From Styela clava (lineage: Eukaryota; Chordata; Ascidiacea; Stolidobranchia; Styelidae): 64,000 bases of DNA. The notes under the pieces were generated by a model. That model was given only the letters and a program-made list of their open reading frames with translations. It did not search any database and was not told the origin of the DNA. Within the stretch, counting starts at the first letter, position 1; each line of letters starts with the position of its first letter. The DNA lies in NCBI RefSeq assembly GCF_964204865.1, contig NC_135258.1, forward strand, positions 11,151,001 through 11,215,000. The letters run 5' to 3'. A program made the translations under genes and the position numbers. This document shows, in pieces, positions 20,791 to 32,597 of the stretch.

Positions 20791-21614
20791 CGTCACGCTA
20801 ATAACCGAATCGCGTAAGTCATTTTTGGCGATTTTGAGTTTTTTTTATAAAATAGGTATTTAGGTAATGCTGCGCAGCTGTCTGTTAACTCGGATTTTAT
20901 TTTAAGAATTCCGAAACCCATAAAAATGGAGATTTAGTATGACATGTACAATTGTACAATTGTTTCGTCATAATGAAATATCATTGTTACCGCAGGACTA
21001 TTGTGACGTCACAAAGGCAAAATAACCTCGGCTAAGTATTTTGGAGTTTTTGCATCTCGGATTCTAGCTTAGCGCGTATTAATTTGAATTTATCCTACAG
21101 TATAGGAAGACGTGCACTTGTGATATTCACTGTCCGAGTCCAATTCACCTTGGTTGGCTTTTATATTGGGTGCATTGCTGTTTTATTCTTTATATTTAAT
21201 CTTAGTCTCATTTCGGTGGGTGAGCAGAACGTGTTATATTGATGAAATATATATTTTTGAACATAAAAAATAATGTAATTGAAACTGATTAGCTATTTTG
21301 GGGATTAGACATTGTAGATACTGAGAATTGAATTCGTTTTTGGGATGTTTAGTTTTCAGGACTGGTGCATATAGTAAAGTTGCAAAATTGCGTATGTCCC
21401 CAAGTCATAGACACATTTCTGCCTAAGTCACAGTGCGCCATTATGACGTCACTTAACTGCGTCATACAAATTAACTTAAATCCGGCTACGATCAAAAAAT
21501 TGAACCATGGCAAATTATTGACTCTCAATGGCATAACAATATCATTAGGAAGTTTTTTACGTTTTTCTCAAAACTGCTAAAAATGACTTACGCAATTCGG
21601 GTATTAGCGTGACG
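20791..21614. mobile_element. MITE of about 0.8 kb with ~45-bp inverted ends
   Basis: The left end CGTCACGCTAATAACCGAAT… and the inverted right end (…ATTCGGGTATTAGCGTGACG) match over about 45 bp, extending through GCGTAAGTCATTTTT. It interrupts the array's repeat block between tataatt motifs on both sides (20784-20790 and 21617-21623); other array copies read through uninterrupted here. No transposase frame. The superfamily is unclear. Confidence 0.8.
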
Positions 21615-21639
21615 ATATATAATTATCAGTGAACAGTTT

Positions 21640-22400
21640 GAAACGAACCATGTCGTACTGTCGCAAACATTTTTTCGCATACAATTCTTATTTGTACGGA
21701 CCTAAAAAATCAGTTGATGGGGTATTCCAACCAATACTCATTTCTTTTCCCACATCCATTAGTTTTCATTGTTTATGAAATTTTCTGACTCCACGTAGTC
21801 TGTCTGCGTCAATCGAATAGTCTTCGACTTTGTTTTCGGAAATATCAAAAATATGAATAGGCCTACATGCCGCCAATGTCAAAATTTCCAAGAATCGATA
21901 GAGCTCGGAAAAACTGAGCAAAAACAATTTCGTAGCTGTTTTTTTTTTCAATCGGAGTGATATTTTTGAAATCTGAACATACGGAGGCTTTTTCATTTTA
22001 AATTACCTAATTAAGACAGTAAGTAGCGCAAGCACATATACATATATATAATAATTTGTGTGAGACCAGAACAGAGTTGAAAGCTTGGGAATTGCTTGCA
22101 CTTCAAATAAATGATCGCCAGAGATTGAAATATTTATTTATAGAAGTAGGCTACCTTATTTTTGTTGACGCGGTTCGATTGTGTAAAGCTCACTTCCCAT
22201 ACTTCAAAACGAATGCTCAAAAGTTCTATATTATAGAGTTTGGAAAATAATTTAGTATGAAAAAAGTTGTTACAATGAAATAGCAGTAAAAGAGTAATAC
22301 TGTAAAATAGAGTGCATTTTCGCAGGAGGAACCAATATTAACCGAGGAGAAACATAATTGTTGAATATAAATTTAGACTATACGCCCCTAATAAAGACCC
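21640..22400. repeat. Array repeat block upstream of gene A
   Basis: Non-coding sequence repeated before each ficolin-like gene (compare about 28480-29290, 36220-37050, 47640-48360). Landmarks are ACTCCACGTAGTCTGTCTGC, CTCGACTTTGTTTTCGGAAAT-like sequence and TTTTTGAAATCTGAACATA. Its position 0.4-1.1 kb upstream of each start makes it a candidate for carrying the promoter or enhancer, but this is inference. Confidence 0.65.
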
Positions 22401-22772
22401 AAACTAAACCCTCCTATTGTTGAGACACAAGTTTGGAACGTCACATCTCCAAGTCATCGACACCGAAGGAGACCGCGCTAAAAAATTAGCGTTCCATGGT
22501 TAGGCTCCAACAAACAAGTTACTGTTGCCAGTTTACTGACACATGCAAAGTAGTAACAGCTGCTACTGTCTAGAAACTTGGCCGCTACCGTTACAACTTT
22601 TGAATCATGATTCATAGCTAATATTAAACAATTCTTAACCCCTCTTATCTGTCCAGAGTACATTGAGTCAGGAAGTGCCAAATAGAAAGATTTTTTTTTT
22701 GGATTTTCTGGTATTACTTTGGTCTAATCATTGTCAATTTTATTATTATACAAGGACTATAAATCGAATATA

Positions 22773-25700
22773 ATGTATTTCATAAAATTCCTGATATTAA
22801 TTGGTCTGTTAGGCGTCACATATTGCCAGGATACAGGCTCTGTTTATGGATTTTGTTCTCAAGTTTACGCAATGAATCGATTCTGCATGAATCAAATAAC
22901 AGGATCACAGGCTGTTGGACACTCTGATGATGTTATGCAGCAGCCTAGAGTTGGAAAAGCCGGCCCAAAGGGTGAAAGGGGAAGTCCTGGAGATCCTGGT
23001 ACCGTAAACTACACTGCTATCAAAGAGAGCATCGAAAAGAAAATAGAAGGTACGTATATGTCCGTAATATGAATCTAATTTTGCATCCTTTCCTAATATT
23101 ACCCATCATTGCATAACATCCCGACAAAGCCATTTAAGCCCAAAATTTCAAGAAAGGGGAAATTTTTTTCAGGTTTGTATAATGACGTAATACGACAAAA
23201 TAATGACGTGCTCCGAACAAAATATCCAACAATATGCTACATAATCTCCCTACAGACTTACTTCGCTATCGTGGTTATCGAAGCTATATAAACGCGCATT
23301 TTCATCTAGCTCGGTTGGTTTATTTGGATAAAGAATTTTTGATAGAAAGCCAGAAAACGTCGATAAATCGTTTAATAATAGAGCAAAATGGTGCTGTAAA
23401 AGGCGAATGAATTTATGTCCCACTGCGTATGAACCAAAGTTTCATTAGAAAAATGTTGAATTTTTTTGTTGTTGTCTAGTTACGCCTTTGTTGTAAACGC
23501 ATGCGATTTTATGAGTTGCCTCTAACGCCAGGCAGTTTAAAATTGAGTCGTCCTTTGCGATGGTAACTGAAAATCGAAATGTTAACATAACTATCGATTT
23601 TTAAACATAGGAATTATTTTTCTCATACAAAATCCTATATCCTATAACATTATACTAGTTTATCGTGTTTAATAGTGAAGTTTGAATTGAAAGCTTCTCC
23701 GGTCTGTTTTATTATTGATATTTCTAGAAACTGAAAATCGGATTAACGTGAAGCTTGAAAGATTAGAACGATTACTTGAAGAAGAAAAAAAGAAAAGCGA
23801 AGAAAGATATGACGAGATGAAAAATGTCACAGATGAAATAACAAAAGGTATTTGTATTTTATGTTCTACATTGCGTTAGTTTTTCGGGATTTTGCAAATT
23901 TGTTGTGCGAAATAATAAAGGAAGGATATAATAATATGATGCTGAAACGGACCATTATGCGATGAAAGCAATCCACAATTATTTTTGTACATTAGATTCT
24001 TTTTAGCAGGCGAACTCACACACAATATGTAATTATGAGACAGCACTGCTTTTTATGAATATTTGTTCTCGTCTATAAGACAAATTGTCCCGTCGTGTTA
24101 TTTGTCATTTTCCAGCTGCCATTTTAGTTTAATGGAAATTATTTTACAATTCGTTTGAATATCAAAACATCTTTCACGCTGTCTTTTTGTCTTAAGAACA
24201 GCAACGCCCGAGAATTTCGGGATGTGAAGAAGCGTCGCAAGATTATGCGAAGTTGTGGGATGGCCGTGGGGGAGTTTTTGATATTTATCGAAACAATAAT
24301 AAATACGAAGTTTATTGCGATCTTACCACAGATGGAGGAAAATGGACGGTGAAATATTTCTTTTTTCTTTAGTCTTGTAGAATGCTCACCCTTTTGCGAT
24401 ATTAGGAATGGTTCATAAAATTCCGAAACATCCGTGTTGGCATTATCATCTATTCTTGTTTTAGATTCCAATAGTTGATTTTTGCTTAAATGCTATAAAA
24501 TAAATTGTAGAACCTTGCAAAACACATACCCAAAAGAAATGTTCAAGTCAATAGACTCTAGAGTAGGGACTCTAGAGCAGAGCATTTAGACTGGCGGGCA
24601 ATACAAGTGTGAAGTAAAAAATTTACATTTTTTGATCAATATTTACAGTGTTAAAAAAGCAAAAGTGAAAAACAATAAGTCTCGTGCAAAAACTAAATTT
24701 AATCGCAATCTCAATGAATTCCTTGAGCTAATTTTTAGCTAAAACATCAAAATTTGGTTTTAGTTTGGTTGTGGCAGCATCAGGCGGGCCAGATTGAATT
24801 ACCCAACGGGCCGAATATGCTCCACGTCAGCCCTATGGTCTTCAGAAATCCCAATGTTGAAAATGGTCTTGTTCAGTTGACTATTTATATAATTTATCAG
24901 GTATTTCAACGTCGCGTAGATGGCACAGAAAATTTTGATCGTGTGTGGGAAGAATATGCTGATGGATTCGGAAGTAAAACAGGAGAATTTTGGCTCGGTA
25001 ATAACAGATATAAATGTACATTTTTAAGCTGGTTGTTATTTCATATTATTCAATAGAGTTGAACTTACCCAAATAAATAGTAGAATAAGATACCGATAAG
25101 AGGTTTAAGCAGGCATCGTATTGCCACGAGTTAAGATCGAAACCAAGATATTTTACCTGTCATTTTGAATAAAAGTCGATTTATCGTAAGTTAATTTACC
25201 GCGATTACACGAAATACCGAGATTTTGTTACTCCGTATATTTTTCTATCCAGGCCTTGAAACGATTCAGCAATTGACCAAGGATGGATCTTATGAACTAA
25301 GGATTGATTTGTCCGACTGGGATAATATTGTCGCTCATGCAAAATACAGGTTTGAATAGTGTTGATAATTTGTTTTTAATTTCCATTACTATTCGAAAAG
25401 TACACACAAAATTCTTAAAAAGAAACTGAAACAGATTCAGTATAATTTGAAAAATTCTGCTTTGAAATTGAAATTGACTGAACACCAAAGTCAATATCAC
25501 AATTAATACTCTAATATTTTTTCTTGGGTAGTACTTTCAAAATAAGTGGAAGAGAAGATAATTATAGACTGACTATTTCTGGATATTCTGGGACGGCAGG
25601 AGATGCTTTAAGATATCACAACAACATTCAATTCTCCGCTCCTGACAAAGATTTGGATACTTGGAATAAACATTGTGCGAAATATTTAAGAGGTGGATGG

Positions 25701-25850
25701 TGGTTTACTAATTGCAACTATACACATTTGAATGGAGAATATCTCAGAACCATACGATCAACCGGAGCTGGAAATGCTGGAATCATGTGGTATGAATGGA
25801 AATCCGACCAAACAATGAAGAAGTCGGTGATGATGTTTAGAAAAATTTAA
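22773..25850 (+). CDS. Ficolin-like secreted lectin, copy A (intact)
   Basis: Predicted secreted, oligomeric carbohydrate/acetyl-group binding protein of the ficolin type. Six exons: 22773-23049, 23728-23847, 24197-24348, 24901-24997, 25253-25349 and 25532-25850, all GT-AG and in phase, 353 residues. Signal peptide about 1-18; Cys28 and Cys38 probably form interchain bonds; five Gly-X-Y triplets at 61-76; coiled coil about 83-132; fibrinogen domain 139-353 with the four expected cysteines ([28 protein letters not shown]), EFWLG, a DKDLD calcium-loop candidate and GGWWF. N-glycosylation sequons NYT and NVT. I chose the Met of MYFIKF, common to all four copies and starting the signal peptide; an in-frame Met 14 codons upstream exists. 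A conserved AATAAAGTC at about 26299 may be the poly(A) signal. It is the only copy without a visible lesion. Confidence 0.9.
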
Positions 25851-27719
25851 ATATTTGATTTTCACTCTTTCATTTCGAAGCATGCGTTCCTCCCATCGCT
25901 ACATATTCTTATATATTCAACAGATTTTATCATTAGCAAGATTCACGACTGCTTTCGGCTTTCTCCAGTTCCATATTGCAGTCAAAATTATATCCTACTT
26001 GTCGTATCATACAGCTAACTACAAAGATATTGAAAATTATTTAATAAATTGACAATTTTCCTGATCCCAAAAACGGAAACACGAAAAATTATGACAATTA
26101 AAAAATATACCTGTGAAGCAAAATAACATTTTGCAAAATTTATATTTTTATCAATGAATACAGGATAAAGTAGGATTACATTATGGAGTCATATTAGTGT
26201 ATAAAATTCCAGTAAAGTTGGATAAGCAATTCTAAACGTATGAACATTCATTTAAATGAACGTTTGCTGTAAAACCTTTCCATGCGTAAGTTTATGTTAA
26301 TAAAGTCAAATTTCCTTCATTACATAGCTGTCTGTATTACAAATGCACCGCGGTAGTGGAAAGCTCTGAGATGTTCCTCGGATTTCAAAATCCAGTCGAA
26401 CTCTAGAAACTAGGCTTTGGAAAGGATTTAAAAAAAACGAAAGCTTAATAATAATAACTTTCTTGCGACTTCTGCCATCTCTAAGTGCTAAAAAAAACTA
26501 GAAAGAGGTTAGTCTTTTAGTTGCAGGGAAAGGAAATTTTTACAGCAACTCTAAGAATCTAGTAGAGATTCCCAAATCAGGGGTCGCGATCCCAAATTGG
26601 GTCGGAGTGATAAGTAGGTAGAGCCGCAAACAGGTCATGGGGTCGCTGAGGTATGGAAGTGGATGAATGTACAAAACATTTAAGATTTGACAAACCATGT
26701 TAAATTCAGTATTTTGTATCATGGCTTACTGTAAACCATCACTGATTGGTTTCAGCTTATTTTACTTGATACCACCACATGGCCAAACTCAAAAGTCCAG
26801 TGAAAAAAGCTCTAAACTTTAGAGCAGGGGTCAGCAACCTACGGCCCGCGGAGTAATATAATCCAGCCCACGACGCTTCACTGAATTACAGTAACAAAAC
26901 AGCTGTTTTGATGATTATATTCTTTAATTAACATAATTTATTGTGAGACACGTGTAGACTAAATTATATTATAACCTAACAAGTATATAATTCACAATTA
27001 CTCGCCTATAATGTGATTATAATTAGACAAATGACAACAAAACGCAGAAAAGTTGATTCTAAGTGCAAAGGGTTCAATGGCGCCGAAAATATTCAAATGG
27101 AATTTTTTAGGATGCAGTGCAATGAGGAAATAAATCTATATTCTGTTTGAGAGATGCACTGCTTGATTTTTATTATAAAAAGTATCATCCGTTGGGTTTT
27201 CAACTTTTTAAAAATATATGTGGCCCGCCAATGACCTGCAACTTTTGATTTTGGCCCGTGATGAACAAAAGGTTGCCGACCCCTGCTTTAGAGCTTCAGG
27301 GTCTAAAGTTTCATGAAAAAAATATTTATTGGCCCGGGGTCGCACAGGACACTTGAAAGTTGTCTTTGGGGCCGTTCTGAAAAAAGCTTGGGAACCCCTG
27401 CCCTAGATGAACGACAACAGACAACTCTTCGAGTATAACTATCATTATTTACTGCTACTACTATTACCACCTGAGAGAAAGAGGTGAATAGATAAAATGG
27501 CCCCTACGCTGAGAATGGACGACACCGTTGCATGCAATGTTCATATCAAACACAATGCTCCTCAAAATATTTATGAAAATTCTGTGAATGAACAGTTGTA
27601 ATCTATTGAGGGGGCTCTTCTCCATGATACGCGGCCAGAGTAAAAACAGTAAAGTAGTACGCGGTCAGTAAAAGGTTGAGAACCACTGGATTAGATAGAA
27701 CAACACGGTGGAAATTTCC
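25851..27719. repeat. 3' flank of unit A with transposon relics
   Basis: The first ~600 bp matches the 3' flanks of B and C (32598-33250, 39965-40640). The rest is hAT debris: the nested MITE at 26825-27285, degenerate outer ends at about 26570 and 27400 (…GGGAACCCCTG), and a hAT right end …GGTTGAGAACCACTG at 27674-27688. The 60-codon minus-strand frame at 26540 is inside this debris. No gene. Confidence 0.6.
26825..27285. mobile_element. hAT MITE, 461 bp
   Basis: The left end CAGGGGTCAGCAACCTACGG and the inverted right end (…AGGTTGCCGACCCCTG) are flanked by a perfect 8-bp duplication ctttagag (26817-26824 and 27286-27293). Too short to code. It sits inside the older degenerate hAT-like sequence in the A-B spacer. 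Confidence 0.9.
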
Positions 27720-29290
27720 TTAAGACCCCATTGTTCCGCGTAGGCACAAAATGGACGTCTATGGATGCATTCAACATTAGGACAAGTTAGTTGGCGCCCG
27801 TTGGCTCCATCCAGAAATAAAGTTGTTCCTCGCCTATTGGTGGGTGCTCACACACAGGTCCGTCTGGAGTAATTGCCTGGAATGACAAAGCTGCCCAATT
27901 AAGGTCAGTGCAATATTTATAACACGAGACATCAATTAATGGAGATTCGCGAGGAAACATTTATTGACATGAATGAATTACATATGATAAAAACTGGCAA
28001 TCGCCTGGTGAGATGACATAAACCAAAAAATGATAAAAATAAATAAAAACTTGATTTAAAAAACTGCGTCAGATATTTTTGTTTTGCCACTGCAGCGTTT
28101 GCTAAATGTGGCACCCAATAGAACTAGCATGCGTTTTAAAATTATAACACAGAACTCCATAATTATCTTTAATTAACCTAGTGCAAAATTACGCCGACGA
28201 ATTCTTTGTACCACGTCATCAGTGAACCGGAATGAGGTATCGTATGATATTATGCAGACTTGGCTGTTAACAAATCGTGTCCCGCGTACGAAGTCCATTT
28301 TATGTAAGCAGTGAACGCAAAAAATCATATAAAATCAAATTCGCAACAAAAAATGTTCCGTGATAACCCACTTTTAGGTAAAGTGATAAACACAGGGAAG
28401 GAATAAACCCAACAGAATAAAGATCATGTAGTCAAACATGCGAAGAAGAATAGTCTGGTGTTAACATTTGTCTTGTGCCAGAAAACTAAATTTAGTATAA
28501 TTATCAGTGGACAATTTGAAACTAGACATGCCGTACCGTCCCATTTTTCGCATATCATTCTTATTTCTACGGACCTAAAAGGTCAGTTGATGTGGAATCG
28601 GGCATTCCCACCAATACTCATTTCCTTTCCCACACCAAATATATTTTCGTTGTTTATGAAATTTTTCGACTCCATGTAGTCTGTGTACGTCACTCGAATA
28701 GTCCTCGACTTTGTTTTCGGAAATATCAAAAATATGAATACATGTCGTCAATGTCAAGATTTCCAAGATTCGGTAGTGAGTAAGAATAGGTAGTGAGAAA
28801 CTGAGCGAAAAAAAAAGTCGTAGCTGTTTTTATTCAGTCGGAGTGGTATTTTTGAAATCTGAACATAGGGAGGCTTTTTTCATTTGAATTGCTCAAGACA
28901 GTGAGTATCGCAAGCACACACGTATATATAATTTGCGCAAGAGTAGCACAGAGATAAAAAGCTTGAGAGTTGCTTGCACTTCAAATGAAAAGTTGCAAGA
29001 TATTCAAAGAACTGTTTATATTTTTGTTGCGGTTCTATCGTTTAATTCACTTCCCACACTTCAAACCGAATGCTTAAAAGTTCTTTATTGTTGAGTTCGG
29101 AGAATAATTTAGTATGAGAAAAATTGTAACAATGGAATAGCAGTCAAATAGAAATACGGTAAAATAAAGTGTATCCTCGTAGAAGGAACCAATATTAACT
29201 AGATATGAAACCAGGAAGAAACATAATTATTGAATATAAATATAGACCACGACTTACTAAAGACCCTAACTAAACCCTCCGTTTGTTGAG
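27720..29290. repeat. Array repeat blocks upstream of gene B
   Basis: This is the unit B copy of the two recurrent non-coding blocks found before each ficolin-like gene (landmarks ACAAAATGGACGTC, ACGTCATCAGTGAACC, TTTCGCATATCATTCTTATT, ACTTTGTTTTCGGAAATATC). No coding sequence is supported. Confidence 0.65.
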
Positions 29291-29821
29291 ATCCAAGTTT
29301 GGGGCGTCACACCTTCGAGCCACGGACTCCTAATGAGACCGCGCAAGAAAATCAAGGCTGTGAAATGGTCAGGCTTCAACGACCAAGCCACCGTTACCAG
29401 AGTGATAGTCATGCCAACAAAAACATGAGCTTAGAAAATTTCCAATGCAGTGGGTTTACGTTTAAAAATATCAAATAATTTACAGAAATCGTGTTGGTGA
29501 ACATGCAATAATCAACTGACTAGTAGCCGGAAGATTGTTTTGAACAATTTTTATAAAAAAGCACTCTCTATGTCAAATCAGGATCATAGAAAAGTTTAGA
29601 TTCAGTTGTATCGAGAACCGTATTGCAGAAATCACACAGCCATCAACTTAAGCGTTAACAGTAAGAGATCGAGACCGGAATCCTATAGTCATTCATGCAT
29701 GAAACAATGAGAACCATAACACATTACCATAGATACCTTACTATTCTTAGTAACGAATGTTATTACTTTAGTCTAAACATAGTCAATTTCTTTATTATAC
29801 AGGGAATATAAATCGGGTATA

Positions 29822-32597
29822 ATGTATTTCATAAAATTCCTAATAATATATAGTCTGCTAGGCGTCGCATATTGCCAGGATCCCGACTCTGTTTATGGAT
29901 TTTGTTCTCAAGTTTACGCGATGAAACGATTCTGCATGAATCAAATAACAGGATCACAAGCTGTTGGACATTCTGATGATATTATGCAGCAGCCTAGAGT
30001 TGGAAAAGCCGGCCCAAAGGGTGAAAAGGGAAGTCCTGGAGATCCTGGTACCGTAAACTACACTGCTATCGAAGAGAGCATCGAAAAGAAAATAGAAGGT
30101 ACGTATATGTCCGTAATATGAATCTAATTTTGCATCCTTTCCTAATATTACCCATTATTGCTTAACATTCCGACAAAGCCATTTCAGCCCAAAATTTCAA
30201 GAAAGCGGGAAATTTTATTCAGGTTTTTATAATGACGTAATACGACGTTTACTCTTGCCTTTTGCTCCGAACAAAGTATCCAACAATATGCTACATAATC
30301 TCCCTACGGACTTACTTCGCTATCGTGGTTATCGAAGCTATATAAAAGCGCATTTTCATCTATCTCGGTTGGTTTATTCGGAGAAAGAATTATTGATAAA
30401 AAGCCAGGAAACGTCGATAAACCGTTCAATAATAGAGCAAAATGGTGTTGTGAAAAGCGAAAGAATTTATGTCCCACTGCGTATGAACCAAAATTTCATT
30501 AAAAAAATGTTAAATTTTTTTGTTGTTGTCTAGTTACGCTTTTGTTGAAAACACATTTGTTTTATGAGTTGCCTATAACAACATGCAGTTTAAAGTTGAG
30601 TCTTCTTTTGGTATGGTAACTGAAAATCGATTTGCTAAGATAACTATCGATTTATAAACATATGAATTATATATCTCCTACAAAATCCTTAGATGTTTGA
30701 ATTTTACAACAATATAGCAGTTTATCGTGTTTGATAGTGTAGTTTAATTTAAAAGTTTCCCCGGTCTGTTTTATTATAATTGATATTATTTTCTAGAAAC
30801 TGAAAATCGGATTAACGTGAAGTTCGAAAGATTAGAACGGTTACTCGAAGAAGAAAAAATGATAAGCGAAGAAAGATATGACGAGATAAAAAATGTCACA
30901 GATAAAATAAAAGGTATTTTGTATTTTATGTTCTACTTCATTGGTTTCAATAATGCTGTTCAAGCTATTTTTATTGCGTTTATTTTTAAGGTTTTTGATT
31001 CGTTTGATACCTGCAAAACGTGTAATTTGTTGTGCGAAATAATAAAGGCATAAAAATATGATGCTGAAACCGGCATCATAACATAAAAGCAATTCACAAT
31101 ATTTTTTGCACATGAGATTCGAACAGGCGAACTCACACACAATTATGTAGTTATGTGGCAGCGCTGTTTTCTGACAAAATGTCCCGTAGTGTTATTTGTC
31201 ATTTCCCAGCTGCCATTTTAAATTGAAATAGATATTATGGAACTTATTTTACACGTTTAAATATCGAAACATCTTTCCCGCTGTCTCTTTGGTTTAAGAA
31301 CGGCAACGCCGGAGCATTTCGGGATGTGAAAAGGTGTCGCAAGATGATGCAAAATTGTGGGATGGCCGTGGAGGTGTTTTTGATATTTATCGCAACAATA
31401 ATAAATACGAAGTTTATTGCGATCTTACCACAGATGGAGGAAAATGGACGGTGAAATATTTCTTCTTTCTTCAGTTTTGTAAAATAATCACCTTTTTTGC
31501 GATACTTAGCTATAAGCTAAGAATGGTTGAAGTTCAATAATCACCTATTTGCGACAGTAATTTGAAAAGCTAATGGGAATAAGTGATTCGATAAATCCAT
31601 AAAATCAACCTTTTAACTATATACAATTTATCAGGTGTTTCAACGTCGATTAGATGGCACAGAAAGTTTTGATCGTGGGTGGGAAGAATATGCTGGAGGA
31701 TTCGGACGTAAAACAGGAGAATTTTGGCTCGGTAATAACAGATATAAATGTACATTTTCTGGTTGTTATTGCATATTGTTTAGTGAGATTAACCTTTCCC
31801 AAATAAATAGTAGAATATCATACCGATAATGGTTTAGGCAGGCATCGCATTGCCACGAGTTGAGATTGAAACCGAGATATTTTACCTGTCACCTTGAATG
31901 GCAATCAATTTATTGTAAGTCAATTAAACGTAATAACACGAAATACACGAGGTTATGTTATCCAAATAATTTTTCCTTCAAGGATTGAAACGATTCATCA
32001 ATTGACCAAGGATGGAACTTATGAACTAAGGGTTGATTTGTCCGACTGGAATAATAATGTCGCTTATGCAAAATATAGGTTTGTATATAATATGCAGTAT
32101 GCAATCATTTTTTTTTATCTGATTTTTATTACTATTCAAAAAGTACACACGAAATTATTCAAAAAAATAAATAAAATACATTCAAAATAATTTGAAAAAT
32201 ACTACTTTAGGATCGAAATGAACTGAACACCGAAGTCAATATCACAATTAATACTATAATCTTATTTCTTGTCTAGTACTTTCAAAATAAGTGGAAGAGA
32301 AGATAATTATAGACTGACTGTTTCTGGATATTCGGGGACGGCAGGCGATGCTCTGAACGATCATAACAACATGCAATTCTCTGCTCCTGACAAAGATTTG
32401 GATATTTGGAGTGATCATTGTGCAAAATATTTAAGAGGTGGATGGTGGTTTTATCTTTGCGAGAATTCACATTTGAATGAAGAGAATATCTTAGAACCAT
32501 GCGATCAACCAAGGCCGCAGGAGCTGGAATCATGTGGTATCGATGGAGATCCGGCCAAACAATGAAGACGTCGGTGATGATGCTAAGAAAAACTTGA
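29822..32597 (+). pseudogene. Ficolin-like copy B, two frameshifts
   Basis: Six exon equivalents: 29822-30098, 30797-30913, 31299-31450, 31635-31731, 31983-32078, 32277-32597. Exons 1-4 are open and encode the signal peptide, cysteines, Gly-X-Y stretch, coiled coil and the first half of the fibrinogen domain as in copy A. Exon 5 is 96 bases instead of the 97 in A, C and D; the missing base is right after the acceptor (GATTGAAACG versus GTCTTGAAACG) and leads to a stop within about ten codons. Exon 6 has two extra bases after TTGAATG (near 32481), a second frameshift. Splice sites are intact. Either a pseudogene or a pair of sequencing indels. The exon 2 product is one codon shorter than in A. 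Confidence 0.8.

Noticed and set aside
22731-22772. Upstream in-frame Met for ficolin-like copy A
   Set aside because: The signal peptide begins at the next Met, which is the one shared by all four copies; a similar upstream Met exists only in D.
26570-27400. Outer hAT element around the 461-bp MITE
   Set aside because: The right end is hAT-like but the left end and target duplication are too degenerate to fix borders.
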